A stretch of 64,000 bases of DNA from contig JAIUNM010000003.1 in assembly GCA_020162035.1 (NCBI GenBank), positions 124,001 through 188,000 on the forward strand, in the 5' to 3' direction. Both the position numbers and the translations under genes were made by a program. The notes beneath the pieces are model-generated. The model was not told the DNA's origin and did no database searches. It worked only from the letters and a program-made list of their open reading frames with translations. Below are positions 9,665 through 18,499 of this stretch, piece by piece (the stretch's first letter is position 1; the number at the start of each line of letters is the position of its first letter). The stretch comes from Bacteroidota bacterium (GTDB taxonomy: Bacteria; Bacteroidota; Bacteroidia; B-17B0; Aurantibacillaceae).

Positions 9665-9725
9665 GAAAAAAATGCACTTTTTTTTAAAATTCAATATTTT
9701 TTTAAACCCATTAATTAAAATTTAA

Positions 9726-9733
9726 TAATTTTG
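9726..9733 (+). promoter_or_regulatory. Candidate -7 element of purN
   Basis: TAATTTTG is a perfect TAnnTTTG match, but no TTG lies 19-21 bases upstream. It ends only 4 bases before the purN ATG, so if it is real the transcript would be leaderless or nearly so. Confidence 0.35.
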
Positions 9734-9737
9734 AAAA

Positions 9738-10304
9738 ATGATAAATGTTGCTGTTTTTGCAAGTGGCGAAGGAACAAATGCCGAAAATCTTTTTAATTAT
9801 TTTGCTAATGATACCCGCATTAAATTTAAGTTGGTTGTTACAAATAACCCAAATGCTGGTGTTATTGCTCGGGCAGAACGATTTAAAAAAAATGTTCATA
9901 TTGTTAGTAAAACAGCTTTAAACGAATATACAAGTCAACTAATAGAGTTTTTAAAAGTTGAAAAAATAGATTTAATTGTACTTGCTGGCTTTTTATTAAA
10001 AATACCCGAAGATTTTGTTAAAGCTTTTCCAAATAAAATTATAAATATTCACCCTTCTCTGTTGCCAAAATATGGGGGTAAAGGTATGTACGGGCATTAT
10101 GTGCATGAGGCTGTTATTAATGCTCGAGAAAAAGAATCGGGGATAACAATACATTATGTTAATGAAGCTTACGATGAAGGTAAAATTATTTTACAAGTAA
10201 AATGTGAAATAATAGACACAGATACTCCAGAAACTTTAAGCAAAAAGATAAGAAATTTAGAATTTGAAAATTTGCCTAAAGTAATCGAAAAATTTTTATC
10301 TTAA
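9738..10304 (+). CDS. purN: Phosphoribosylglycinamide formyltransferase
   Basis: A 188-residue GART enzyme of purine synthesis, which transfers the formyl group from 10-formyl-tetrahydrofolate to GAR. The N-terminal loop FASGEGTNAENL binds the substrate phosphate. The catalytic Asn and His lie in INIHPSLLPKYGG and the catalytic Asp in EAYDEGKIIL. The VLAGFLLKIPEDFV stretch forms the folate-side wall. Length and motif order are normal. It is not in a purine operon here. It is convergent with the membrane-protein gene on the minus strand and overlaps that gene's 3' end by 9 bases. Confidence 0.95.
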   Translation: MINVAVFASGEGTNAENLFNYFANDTRIKFKLVVTNNPNAGVIARAERFKKNVHIVSKTALNEYTSQLIEFLKVEKIDLIVLAGFLLKIPEDFVKAFPNKIINIHPSLLPKYGGKGMYGHYVHEAVINAREKESGITIHYVNEAYDEGKIILQVKCEIIDTDTPETLSKKIRNLEFENLPKVIEKFLS

Positions 10305-11096
10305 TTCTAATTCTTTTTCTTGACCATTATCAATTAAACTGGGCATAGGGCTTGCTTCCATTGTTTCTGGTTTAGTTTTATTTCTTGTGCCCATTTGGTT
10401 TAATTTTGGCTCTAACGAACTTTTTCTTAAATAAACCTCTTTAGTTTCGCCGTTAAATACGTATTCTAATTTAATAAAGTAAATAGTTTCGCCTGTTTTT
10501 GAATATTTTATATTTTTTGATGTTGTAGCAACTGGTGTAGTTTTAATACTAGGCGATGGGTATAAACTTTCGCCAGAAGGAATATTGATTGAATTATTAA
10601 TGTTTGTTGTATTTGTGTTTTCTGTTTTATTAATGGCAACGTTAACCGTTGGGGTTGAACTAATTTGTAAAGTTGGCGTTGTTACTATTGTAGAGCTTAA
10701 AATTGATAAACTATCTTGTGCAATTGTATCTTTTTTAACTGCTGCAGCAACTAATTTTGGTTTGTAATTGCTTGCTCTATTACTTGAGTTTATAAATTGT
10801 TTACTTGTTTTAATTTTTGTTTCTACTTTTTTCTTAGTTGTATTAATACTTATAAAATTAAAAAGTAAAAACGAAAATGCAATAATTACAGAACCAAAAA
10901 TTAAAGGCAAAACCACATTTTTATTTATTGAAAATTTTATGGTTTTAAAGGCAGACTCAATTTTACTATTTTTAGGGGCTTGGTTACGGTGAGTTTCATA
11001 ACGTTGCCACGCATCATTATCTAACGTTGCTTTTTGGTTAAGCATTTTTTGCCGAAGTGCTTTTTCGTCTATTTCATAATTAAAATGACTGCTCAT
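10296..11096 (-). CDS. Single-pass membrane protein, probable anti-sigma partner
   Basis: 266 residues with a charged cytoplasmic N-terminus (1-60), one membrane helix (about 61-84), a Ser/Thr/Asn-rich periplasmic linker and a short C-terminal beta-like domain (SGETIYFIKLEYVFNGETKEVYLRK). The N-terminal stretch ends in DNDAWQRYE. A Trp in the same setting occurs in the protein following the second ECF sigma gene (PEHWEKAA in 21381-22793). It overlaps the upstream sigma gene by 17 bases, so coupling is likely. I infer that the cytoplasmic part binds the sigma factor, but it is not a recognised FecR or zinc-anti-sigma domain. The function of the C-terminal part is unknown. Confidence 0.6.
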   Translation of the reverse strand: MSSHFNYEIDEKALRQKMLNQKATLDNDAWQRYETHRNQAPKNSKIESAFKTIKFSINKNVVLPLIFGSVIIAFSFLLFNFISINTTKKKVETKIKTSKQFINSSNRASNYKPKLVAAAVKKDTIAQDSLSILSSTIVTTPTLQISSTPTVNVAINKTENTNTTNINNSINIPSGESLYPSPSIKTTPVATTSKNIKYSKTGETIYFIKLEYVFNGETKEVYLRKSSLEPKLNQMGTRNKTKPETMEASPMPSLIDNGQEKELELR

Positions 11097-11667
11097 GTTG
11101 TTTCATTTCTTTTAAGTTTTTTTCAATACCTTTTTGCAAGTTATACCTAGCTTTTTCTAAATTACTTTTAACTGTATGTTCATTGGCTTCTAAAAGTTCG
11201 GCAGATTCTTGCAAATTAAAACCATCTATTATATGCAAATTAAATATTAATCTTTGCGAAGGAACTAATTGTTGTATACTTTTTATTAGCAAATCGTTGT
11301 TAATGTTGTTATAGTCAATTATAGAAACGTCTTCAAAAAGATTATAATTTTTTGCGCTTGGTGTATTTGCATACACTGTACTAGCCACATAATATTCGCT
11401 TCTTATACTTTTAACTAATTCAATGCATGTTTGTATCGTTTTTGTACTAATATTTTGGTCAAATTGTGTTTGATTTAAGTTTTTTGAATTTGAAATTTCG
11501 TTAAAAATACTATCAAAACTAGCATTTGTAGCTAAGTTAGCTTGCGCTTTATTTTTACAATACCTTATGCATATAGAGAATACTTTTGGGTAGTACTCTT
11601 CAAAAACATGCCTAATGGCTTCTTTATCTTGTTTTTGAATGGCCGATATTGTATCAGCAGATAACAT
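11080..11667 (-). CDS. ECF-type RNA polymerase sigma factor
   Basis: 195 residues. Region 2 is recognisable in the N-terminal half (DKEAIRHVFEEYYPKVFSICIRYCKNKAQA). Region 4 is in the C-terminal part (VPSQRLIFNLHIIDGFNLQESAELLEANEHTVKSNLEKARYNLQKGI), with a helix-turn-helix of the usual ECF kind. Between them the conserved region 2.4 residues are weak: NASFDSIFNEISNSKNLN replaces the usual D-x-x-Q-x-x-F. Promoter recognition may therefore be unusual, or this sigma is diverging. It is followed, with overlap, by a membrane protein that is probably its anti-sigma. The arrangement resembles the second locus at 20826-22793. Confidence 0.85.
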   Translation of the reverse strand: MLSADTISAIQKQDKEAIRHVFEEYYPKVFSICIRYCKNKAQANLATNASFDSIFNEISNSKNLNQTQFDQNISTKTIQTCIELVKSIRSEYYVASTVYANTPSAKNYNLFEDVSIIDYNNINNDLLIKSIQQLVPSQRLIFNLHIIDGFNLQESAELLEANEHTVKSNLEKARYNLQKGIEKNLKEMKQHEQSF

Positions 11668-11995
11668 AGTTTAGTAATATTTGTACATTTTTAACGAGCA
11701 AATGCGTTAAAGGTTGCATTTTTACTCATTTTTAGTTTAAAAAACAGTTAGTTTTCTTATTTCTCTTAAAAAATATATTTTACAATTGCAACTCATATTA
11801 ATACTTTTTTTTGCTTTTTTATTATTAACTTGTAAATCAATACTATTAGCGTTTATCAACAATCCGGTGTGAATTTAACTTGTTTAAAACTTCACATAAG
11901 TGTTAATTCATTTGTTGTTCTTTTCCAAGCAATTTTACATTTATTTGCAATAACTGAAATTGTTATACTAACTAATTTAAATAAAGTACAAAATT
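11668..11995. promoter_or_regulatory. Divergent intergenic region between ECF sigma gene and nrdB
   Basis: 328 bases without a convincing gene. For nrdB it holds TTTG (11911-11914), a 21-base spacer and TACATTTA (11936-11943), a near-consensus promoter 52 bases before the ATG. TTATCAACA at 11853-11861 is one mismatch from a DnaA box. I found no clear pair of NrdR boxes and no clear promoter for the minus-strand sigma gene. Confidence 0.4.
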
Positions 11996-12970
11996 ATGAC
12001 AAACGAACCAATATTAGCCGAAAACAAAGATAGATTTGTTTTATTTCCTATTAAATATAAAGATATTTGGGATTTTTATAAAAAATCAGAAGCCAGTTTT
12101 TGGACGGCAGAAGAAATTGATTTAGCGGCTGATATTAACGATTGGAATAATAAATTAAATGATAATGAGCGTCATTTCATTAAACACGTTTTAGCTTTTT
12201 TTGCAGCAAGCGATGGTATAGTTAACGAAAATTTAGCAATTAACTTTTTAAACGAGGTGCAATACCCCGAAGCTCGTTGTTTCTACGGCTTTCAAATTAT
12301 GATGGAAAACATCCATTCAGAAACTTACTCTTTATTAATAGATACTTATATTAAAGACCCTATAGAAAAAGATAAATTATTACATGCAGTAGATACAGTG
12401 CCTTGTGTTGGCGAAAAAGCTGAGTGGGCATTACGTTGGATTAGTAACGGTAGTTTTGCAGAAAGATTAATTGCATTTGCAGCAGTTGAAGGTATTTTCT
12501 TTTCAGGTTCTTTTTGCTCAATTTTTTGGCTAAAAAAACGTGGTTTAATGCCAGGTCTATCGTTTAGTAACGAATTAATTAGCAGAGATGAAGGTATGCA
12601 TTGCGATTTTGCATGTTTAATTTATACTAACTATTTAAAAAATCAATTACCTAAAGAGCAAGTAACTCAAATTATTACAGATGCCGTAAATATTGAGAAA
12701 AAATTTGTTGTAGATGCAATTCCTGTAAAATTAATAGGAATGAACTCAGACTTAATGTGTCAATACATTGAGTTTTGTGCGGATAGACTTTTAGTTGCAT
12801 TAGGTTGCAATAAATTTTATAACGCAGCCAACCCATTCGATTTTATGGAAATGATATCGTTGCAAGGTAAAACTAACTTTTTTGAAAAACGAGTTGGCGA
12901 ATACCAAAAAGCAGGCGTAATGGGCAAATCAGAACAAAGTAACGTTTTTAAATTAGACGAAGACTTTTAG
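11996..12970 (+). CDS. nrdB: Ribonucleotide reductase class Ia, beta (R2) subunit
   Basis: A 324-residue diiron/tyrosyl-radical subunit that supplies the radical for reduction of ribonucleoside diphosphates. Ligand residues visible by family pattern are Asp73 ([13 protein letters not shown]), Glu104 and His107 ([10 protein letters not shown]), and a later Glu/His pair in [11 protein letters not shown]. The radical tyrosine is Tyr111. The whole [22 protein letters not shown]...[11 protein letters not shown] region is closer to eukaryotic R2 than to E. coli NrdB, which is usual for Bacteroidota. It precedes the alpha-subunit gene by 220 bases, the reverse of the enterobacterial order. Confidence 0.97.
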   Translation: MTNEPILAENKDRFVLFPIKYKDIWDFYKKSEASFWTAEEIDLAADINDWNNKLNDNERHFIKHVLAFFAASDGIVNENLAINFLNEVQYPEARCFYGFQIMMENIHSETYSLLIDTYIKDPIEKDKLLHAVDTVPCVGEKAEWALRWISNGSFAERLIAFAAVEGIFFSGSFCSIFWLKKRGLMPGLSFSNELISRDEGMHCDFACLIYTNYLKNQLPKEQVTQIITDAVNIEKKFVVDAIPVKLIGMNSDLMCQYIEFCADRLLVALGCNKFYNAANPFDFMEMISLQGKTNFFEKRVGEYQKAGVMGKSEQSNVFKLDEDF

Positions 12971-13190
12971 TAAGAAAAAAACAAACATTTATCGGTTATT
13001 AATAATAATTGAACAAGTTTAGCAACTTGTATAGGGAAATTAACCCCTCAAAATTAAAAATAGCCTTTAAAACTAAGTAAACAATTAATTGTTAATAGAA
13101 AAAATTAAAATAAAAATAAAAGTTTAAAATCGATAGTATCTTGTATCCTCAATAAGCTACTAAAGTATAATCTAAAAAAACCTTGGCAAT

Positions 13191-15605
13191 ATGTTCGTAA
13201 TTAAAAGAGATGGAACTAAAGAATCGGTAAAATTTGATAAAATTACCGCACGCATTCAAAAATTAAGCTATGGCTTAGATCCAACACACGTTGACCCCAT
13301 TCAAGTAGCTAAAAAAGTTATTGATGGAGTTTATGATGGTGTAACAACTATTGAGTTAGATAACCTTGCCGCTGAAACCGCTGCTTCTTTAACTGTTCGC
13401 CACCCTGATTATGCGCAGTTAGCTTCTCGTATTGCAGTAAGTAATTTACATAAAAACACAATTAAAAGTTTTTCAAAAACAGTTGAAGAGCTATATAATT
13501 ATATCGATCCTAAAACAAACTTACGTGCAGCTTTAATAGCTGATGATGTGTATGAAATTGTTATGAATAATGCGCACATCTTAGATTCATCAATTATTTA
13601 CGATAGAGATTTTGGTTACGATTATTTTGGTTTTAAAACCTTAGAGCGTTCCTACCTTTTAAAAATGAACGGTAAAGTTGCTGAACGTCCGCAACACATG
13701 ATTATGCGTGTAGCTGTAGGAATTCATAAAAGCGATATTGAAAGTGCATTAAAAACATATAATTTAATGAGCGAGCGTTGGTTTACACATGCTACGCCAA
13801 CATTATTTAATGCTGGTACTCCAAAACCACAAATGAGTAGTTGTTTTTTATTACAAATAAAAGATGATAGTATTGATGGAATTTATGATACATTAAAACA
13901 ATGTGCTAAAATTTCTCAAAGCGCTGGTGGTATTGGTATAAGCATACATAATGTTAGAGCTACTGGTTCTTATATAAAAGGTACAAATGGCACAAGTAAT
14001 GGTATTTTACCAATGCTAAAAGTTTATAACGAAACCGCTCGTTATGTTGATCAAGGTGGAGGAAAACGAAAAGGTTCTATAGCTGTTTACCTTGAGCCAT
14101 GGCATGCCGATATTATGGAGTTTCTAGATTTAAGGAAAAACCATGGTAAAGAAGAAATGCGTGCGCGCGATTTATTTACAGCTTTGTGGATACCTGATTT
14201 ATTTATGAAACGTGTAGAGCAAGAAGGAACTTGGAGTTTAATGTGCCCTAACGAATGCCCAGGTTTAAGCGATTGCCATAGCGAAGCTTTTGAAAAATTA
14301 TATACAAGTTACGAAGAACAAGGTAAATTCCGTAAACAAATTCCTGCACGCGATTTATGGGCAGAAATAATTGCAGCACAAATAGAAACAGGTAACCCAT
14401 ACATGTTGTTTAAAGATGCTGCAAACAGCAAATCTAACCAACAAAATTTAGGTACAATTAAATCAAGTAACTTATGCACCGAAATTATTGAGTACACAAG
14501 TGCTGATGAGGTTGCAGTTTGTAATTTAGCTTCAATAGCATTACCTCGTTTTGTTGATGAAAAAACAGGAACTTTTGATCATAATAAATTATTTGAAATT
14601 ACTTACGTTGCAACCAAAAATTTAAATAAAATAATTGATAGAAATTATTATCCAATTCCTGAAGCGCGCAATAGCAATATGCGTCATCGCCCAATTGGTT
14701 TAGGTGTGCAAGGTTTAGCAGATGCTTTTATTTTAATGCGTTATCCTTTTGAAAGCGAAGAAGCTAAACAATTAAATTCAGAAATTTTTGAAACAATATA
14801 TTTTGCAGCACTAACCGCTAGTAAAGATTTAGCTAAAATAGAAGGCGCATACGAAAGTTACGAAGGTTCACCAATTAGCAAAGGTATTTTCCAACAAGAT
14901 ATGTGGAATGTTAAACCAAGTAACCGTTGGGAATGGGATATTTTAAAAGAAGAAATTTTAAAATATGGTGTTCGTAATAGCTTATTATTGGCTCCAATGC
15001 CAACTGCAAGCACATCTCAAATTTTAGGTAATAACGAATGTTTTGAACCATACACAAGTAACATTTACACGCGTCGCGTGTTAAGCGGAGAGTTTGTAGT
15101 TGTAAACAAACATTTATTACGTGATTTAGTAAAACTTGGAATTTGGAACGATGGCTTAAAAAATAAAATTATAGCAGCTAACGGTTCAGTTCAAAACATT
15201 GCCGAAATACCAGCTAATATTAAAGAATTGTACAAAACCGTTTGGGAAATTAAACAACGTACAATAATTGATATGGCCGCTGATAGAGGAGCTTATATCG
15301 ATCAAAGTCAATCGTTAAACTTATTTATACAAGATGCTAATTTTGCAAAAATGAGTAGTGCCCATTTTTATGCCTGGAAAAAAGGCTTAAAAACTGGTAT
15401 GTATTACCTACGCACAAAATCGGCTGCAGATGCAATTAAATTTACAGTTGACCAAAATGCGTTGCAACAACCAGCTATTTTAGGTAACGAAGATTCACTA
15501 TTAATGGAAAGAGGACAAGCACACTTATTAAGTTTTGAAGAACAACAAGCTCAATTAGCTTGCAGTTTAGACAACCCAGACGCTTGCGAAGCTTGCGGAA
15601 GTTAA
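13191..15605 (+). CDS. nrdA: Ribonucleotide reductase class Ia, alpha (R1) subunit
   Basis: An 804-residue catalytic subunit. An ATP-cone (about residues 1-90, [17 protein letters not shown]) provides overall allosteric control. The 10-stranded barrel contains MSSCFLL and VAVCNLASI (the redox cysteine pair), NLCTEI (catalytic Asn, thiyl Cys and Glu) and the radical-transfer Tyr-Tyr pair in [12 protein letters not shown]. The C-terminal tail ends CEACGS, with Cys799 and Cys802 serving as the shuttle cysteines reduced by thioredoxin or glutaredoxin. The sequence is eukaryote-like overall, matching the R2 gene. A strong terminator follows 20 bases after the stop. Confidence 0.97.
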   Translation: MFVIKRDGTKESVKFDKITARIQKLSYGLDPTHVDPIQVAKKVIDGVYDGVTTIELDNLAAETAASLTVRHPDYAQLASRIAVSNLHKNTIKSFSKTVEELYNYIDPKTNLRAALIADDVYEIVMNNAHILDSSIIYDRDFGYDYFGFKTLERSYLLKMNGKVAERPQHMIMRVAVGIHKSDIESALKTYNLMSERWFTHATPTLFNAGTPKPQMSSCFLLQIKDDSIDGIYDTLKQCAKISQSAGGIGISIHNVRATGSYIKGTNGTSNGILPMLKVYNETARYVDQGGGKRKGSIAVYLEPWHADIMEFLDLRKNHGKEEMRARDLFTALWIPDLFMKRVEQEGTWSLMCPNECPGLSDCHSEAFEKLYTSYEEQGKFRKQIPARDLWAEIIAAQIETGNPYMLFKDAANSKSNQQNLGTIKSSNLCTEIIEYTSADEVAVCNLASIALPRFVDEKTGTFDHNKLFEITYVATKNLNKIIDRNYYPIPEARNSNMRHRPIGLGVQGLADAFILMRYPFESEEAKQLNSEIFETIYFAALTASKDLAKIEGAYESYEGSPISKGIFQQDMWNVKPSNRWEWDILKEEILKYGVRNSLLLAPMPTASTSQILGNNECFEPYTSNIYTRRVLSGEFVVVNKHLLRDLVKLGIWNDGLKNKIIAANGSVQNIAEIPANIKELYKTVWEIKQRTIIDMAADRGAYIDQSQSLNLFIQDANFAKMSSAHFYAWKKGLKTGMYYLRTKSAADAIKFTVDQNALQQPAILGNEDSLLMERGQAHLLSFEEQQAQLACSLDNPDACEACGS

Positions 15606-15624
15606 TAAAAATTTAAATTAGTTT

Positions 15625-15654
15625 AAAAACCTCTCAGTTTTGAGAGGTTTTTTT
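15625..15654 (+). terminator. Rho-independent terminator after nrdA
   Basis: Arms AAAAACCTCTCA (15625-15636) and TGAGAGGTTTTT (15641-15652), loop GTTT, followed by more Ts. It closes the nrdB-nrdA unit. Confidence 0.9.
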
Positions 15655-15728
15655 ATGTCCGAATTATTTCACATTTTTTAAAATGAAAATTGCAATAAAA
15701 AAATTATATTTACTTAAAATTAATAACA

Positions 15729-16835
15729 ATGGGATTATTTGATAAAATTAAAAATGAATTTATCGACATCATTGAATGGGTTGATGATTCGAAAGATACA
15801 ATGGTTTGGAAATTTCCACGCTATCAAAATGAAATTAAAAATGGCGCTAAACTTACTGTTCGCGAAAGTCAAGTTGCTGTTTTTATGAATCAAGGCCAAA
15901 TTGCCGACGTTTTTCAGCCAGGCATGCATACTTTAAGCACAGCAAATATGCCTATTTTATCAACGTTGCAAGGTTGGAAGTATGGGTTTAATTCGCCATT
16001 TAAAGTTGATGTGTTTTTTGTTAATACTAAACAATTTATAGATCAAAAATGGGGCACAAAAAATCCAATAACTTTAAGCGATAATCGTTTTGGTTTTATT
16101 GAATTACGCAGCTTTGGTTCGTTTGCATTTAGAGTTACTGATGCAGGTAAATTTATTAAAGAAATTGCAGGCACAAACGAAAACTATAATACTGAAGATG
16201 TTGCAGAGCAATTACGAAGCATGATTGTAACAAAGTTTACAGATGCGGTAGGTGAAGGTAATATCCCTGTAGAAAAATTTGCAGCAAATTTAGATGAACT
16301 ATCAAAATTAGGACAAGATAAATTAAACACAGATTTTTTAGAATATGGTTTAACAATAACTAAATTTTTAGTAGAAAATGTTAGTATGCCAGAAGAATTG
16401 AAAAAAGAAATTTTCAATTACTCGCGTTTAAATGCTCTTGATATGAATAAATTGGCTCAATTTAATACAGCAAATGCAATTAAAGATGCAGCTAATAATC
16501 AAGGCTTAGGAGGAGCAGGTATTGGCATGGGAGTTGGTATGGGCATGGGTAATATGATGACCAATATGTTCAATCAAACAGGAATGATGAACCAGCAAAA
16601 TAATTCAGTTCCACCACCGCCACCAATGTTACAATTTCATGTTGTAGTTGCTGGTGCGCAAGCTGGTCCATTTAATTTACAACAGTTACAAGCTATGGCT
16701 ACAAGTGGCCAATTAACAAAAGCTACAATGGTATGGAAAGCAGGTATGGCAAATTGGGCTGCGGCAGAATCTCAACCCGAGTTGGCGGCCATATTTAATA
16801 GTGTGCCTCCGCCTCCGCCACCACCAGTTGGATAA
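15729..16835 (+). CDS. SPFH-domain (YdjI/virion-core-like) protein with C-terminal GYF_2 domain
   Basis: 368 residues in three parts. Residues 1-255 form an SPFH domain of the YdjI/virion core protein family (opening MGLFDKIKNEFIDIIEW, with VRESQVAVFMNQGQIADVFQPGMHTL and the LRSFGSFAFRV strand). Residues about 256-300 are a low-complexity linker rich in Gly, Met and Asn ending in polyproline. Residues 301-360 form a GYF_2 domain (GPFNLQQLQAMATSGQLTKATMVWKAGMANW), followed by a second polyproline tail. SPFH proteins scaffold membrane microdomains, and GYF_2 domains are putative protein-interaction modules. It has no obvious transmembrane helix. The gene stands alone, between two terminators. 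Confidence 0.85.
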   Translation: MGLFDKIKNEFIDIIEWVDDSKDTMVWKFPRYQNEIKNGAKLTVRESQVAVFMNQGQIADVFQPGMHTLSTANMPILSTLQGWKYGFNSPFKVDVFFVNTKQFIDQKWGTKNPITLSDNRFGFIELRSFGSFAFRVTDAGKFIKEIAGTNENYNTEDVAEQLRSMIVTKFTDAVGEGNIPVEKFAANLDELSKLGQDKLNTDFLEYGLTITKFLVENVSMPEELKKEIFNYSRLNALDMNKLAQFNTANAIKDAANNQGLGGAGIGMGVGMGMGNMMTNMFNQTGMMNQQNNSVPPPPPMLQFHVVVAGAQAGPFNLQQLQAMATSGQLTKATMVWKAGMANWAAAESQPELAAIFNSVPPPPPPPVG

Positions 16836-16844
16836 TTAAAATAT

Positions 16845-16872
16845 AAAGCCTAAATTCGTTTAGGCTTTTTTA
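16845..16872 (+). terminator. Rho-independent terminator with TTCG tetraloop
   Basis: Stem AAAGCCTAAA (16845-16854), loop TTCG, stem TTTAGGCTTT (16859-16868), then Ts. It lies just after the SPFH gene. Confidence 0.9.
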
Positions 16873-16921
16873 TTTTAATTGTATCAATAAAAAAAATTAC
16901 ATAGAAAATGATTCCTTTAGT

Positions 16922-17278
16922 GTGGAATTAGTAAATAATAGTTATTATCAATTAATTATTAAAGGACACGTTTTTTTTACAATAGACCATTTAAAACAAT
17001 TTGTAGATATACAAAAACAATTAGGTGAGCAAAAATTACCGGTTTTAGTAATAACAAACATAGGGTCAGATACAGACATAGAATTTTTACACGACCTTGC
17101 AAAAAAAGAAACACAACCTTATACGTTAGCAACAGCATTTGTGCTAAAATCTTTACCACAAAAAATATTAGCATCAATGTATTTAAAAATAATAAAACCT
17201 CAAATTCCAACACGGTTTTTTAAATCAGAAAAAGAAGCTTTAACTTGGTTGTATCAAGAATTTAAAGTTAAACCTTAG
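16922..17278 (+). CDS. Small STAS/SpoIIAA-like protein of unknown function
   Basis: 118 residues, no signal peptide, alternating beta/alpha pattern (MELVNNSYYQLIIKGHVFFTIDHLKQFVDIQKQL, then PVLVITNI, then a C-terminal PTRFFKSEKEALTWL). The last segment resembles the end of SpoIIAA-like STAS/SEC14 domains, where it forms the final helix. I assign the fold only tentatively and no function. The start is GTG at 16922; the frame upstream has no ATG back to the terminator, and the nearby ATG at 16908 is in another frame. The gene converges with the Nudix gene and overlaps its 3' end by 11 bases. Confidence 0.65.
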   Translation: MELVNNSYYQLIIKGHVFFTIDHLKQFVDIQKQLGEQKLPVLVITNIGSDTDIEFLHDLAKKETQPYTLATAFVLKSLPQKILASMYLKIIKPQIPTRFFKSEKEALTWLYQEFKVKP

Positions 17279-17699
17279 TTTCTTCAATTCCTTTTAATAA
17301 ATTAAAAACTTTCTTATCAATAATTAAACTAATACTATCATCGGTTGTAGTATTTAAATCTATCCATTTTAATTTTTGGTCGCTGTTTTGTGAGTTTAAA
17401 GAAAACTTGCCTTTTAATTCCTTTGGTTTAATTAAGTAATAAATACTAATTATTTGTTGGTTTTTATTTGAAAGACTTTCAACAAAAAAATCGGTTGTGT
17501 AAAAATGTCTTAGTATTTCAATTTCAATTCCTAACTCTTCAATAAATTCTCGTTTTAAACAATCAATTAATCCCTCGCCATATTCAAGGCCACCACCAAT
17601 AAACTTAGTTATTGTTTTCCCATTAAATTTTTCGTCAGATACAAGTATAAATGAGTCAAATTGAATAATTCCGTAAACACGAATATTAAATTTTTTCAT
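17268..17699 (-). CDS. Nudix hydrolase
   Basis: 143 residues from ATG at 17699. The Nudix box G-x5-E-x7-REUxEExGU is complete (G-GLEYG-E-GLIDCLK-REFIEELGI), so a metal-dependent pyrophosphohydrolase acting on a nucleoside diphosphate derivative is expected; the substrate cannot be read from the sequence. The frame extends to a TTG at 17729, but that codon lies inside the -7 element of the candidate promoter, which supports the ATG at 17699. It is divergent from the glycosyltransferase gene at 17790. Confidence 0.88.
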   Translation of the reverse strand: MKKFNIRVYGIIQFDSFILVSDEKFNGKTITKFIGGGLEYGEGLIDCLKREFIEELGIEIEILRHFYTTDFFVESLSNKNQQIISIYYLIKPKELKGKFSLNSQNSDQKLKWIDLNTTTDDSISLIIDKKVFNLLKGIEETKV

Positions 17700-17726
17700 A
17701 AATAAAATGGTGTTAGGTTTTACGTA

Positions 17727-17760
17727 CAAATTTAAAATTTCTTATGATTTATAGTGCAAA
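17727..17760 (-). promoter_or_regulatory. Candidate promoter of the Nudix gene
   Basis: On the minus strand, TTTG (complement of 17757-17760), a 22-base spacer and a perfect TAAATTTG (complement of 17727-17734). The ATG at 17699 follows 27 bases later, giving a leader of about 20 bases. Confidence 0.5.
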
Positions 17761-17789
17761 CATTATTTGTATATTCGTACTCGCTTTTT

Positions 17790-18497
17790 ATGAGCAAAAA
17801 CTTAGTAATAATTCCAACCTACAACGAAATTGAAAACATAGAAAATATGGTAAGAAAAGTATTTTCTTTACCAAAAGAATTTGACTTGTTAATTGTTGAC
17901 GATGGAAGCCCTGATGGTACTGCTACTAAAGTTAAAGAACTTCAAAAAGAATTTAAAACATTGTTTATTGAAGAAAGAAAAGGCAAACAAGGCTTAGGTA
18001 CAGCATACATACACGGTTTTAGATGGGCATTACAACGTGATTATGAATTTGTTTTTGAAATGGATTGCGACTTTAGCCATAATCCAGAAGATTTAATAAG
18101 GCTTTTAAATGCTTGTGAAAATGGAGCAGATGTTGCAGTAGGGTCTAGATATGTAAAAGGAGGTAATGTAAGTAATTGGGATAGAAAACGTATTTTACTA
18201 AGTTATTTTGCAAGTTTATATGTTCGTTTTATTTTGTGGTTTAACGTTAAAGATACAACGGCGGGTTTTAAATGTTATAAACGAAAAGTATTACAAACTA
18301 TTAAATTAGAAAACATAAAATTTATGGGATATGCATTTCAAATTGAAATGAAATATACTGCATTTAAAATGGGTTTTAAAATTGTTGAGGTACCAATTAC
18401 TTTTGTTGATAGAGTTTTAGGTACTAGCAAAATGAGTACAAAAATATTTAAAGAAGCCTTTTTAGGTGTATTACAAATGAGATTTAAAAAAATATAA
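17790..18497 (+). CDS. Glycosyltransferase family 2, DPM1-like polyprenol-phosphate mannosyltransferase
   Basis: 235 residues from the ATG at 17790. A GTG at 17754 would add 12 residues that do not resemble the family, so it is set aside. The GT-A fold is clear: VIIPTYNEIENIE, the nucleotide-binding DDGSPDGT, a metal-binding acidic motif (EMDCDFSHNP) near residue 90, GSRYVKGGNV, and the C-terminal PITFVDRVLGTSKMS typical of the dolichyl/polyprenyl-phosphate mannose synthases. There is no C-terminal membrane domain, so it is the short DPM1 class. It probably makes polyprenyl-phosphate sugar for envelope glycosylation; the actual sugar is unknown. Confidence 0.88.
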   Translation: MSKNLVIIPTYNEIENIENMVRKVFSLPKEFDLLIVDDGSPDGTATKVKELQKEFKTLFIEERKGKQGLGTAYIHGFRWALQRDYEFVFEMDCDFSHNPEDLIRLLNACENGADVAVGSRYVKGGNVSNWDRKRILLSYFASLYVRFILWFNVKDTTAGFKCYKRKVLQTIKLENIKFMGYAFQIEMKYTAFKMGFKIVEVPITFVDRVLGTSKMSTKIFKEAFLGVLQMRFKKI

Positions 18498-18499
18498 TA

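Noticed and set aside
11853..11861. DnaA box upstream of nrdB
   Set aside because: A single 9-mer with one mismatch to TTATCCACA; no cluster and no AT-rich unwinding element arrangement to suggest an origin or DnaA control.
11880..11915. NrdR operator before nrdB
   Set aside because: CACATAAGTG is only weakly symmetrical and the required second box at helical spacing is missing.
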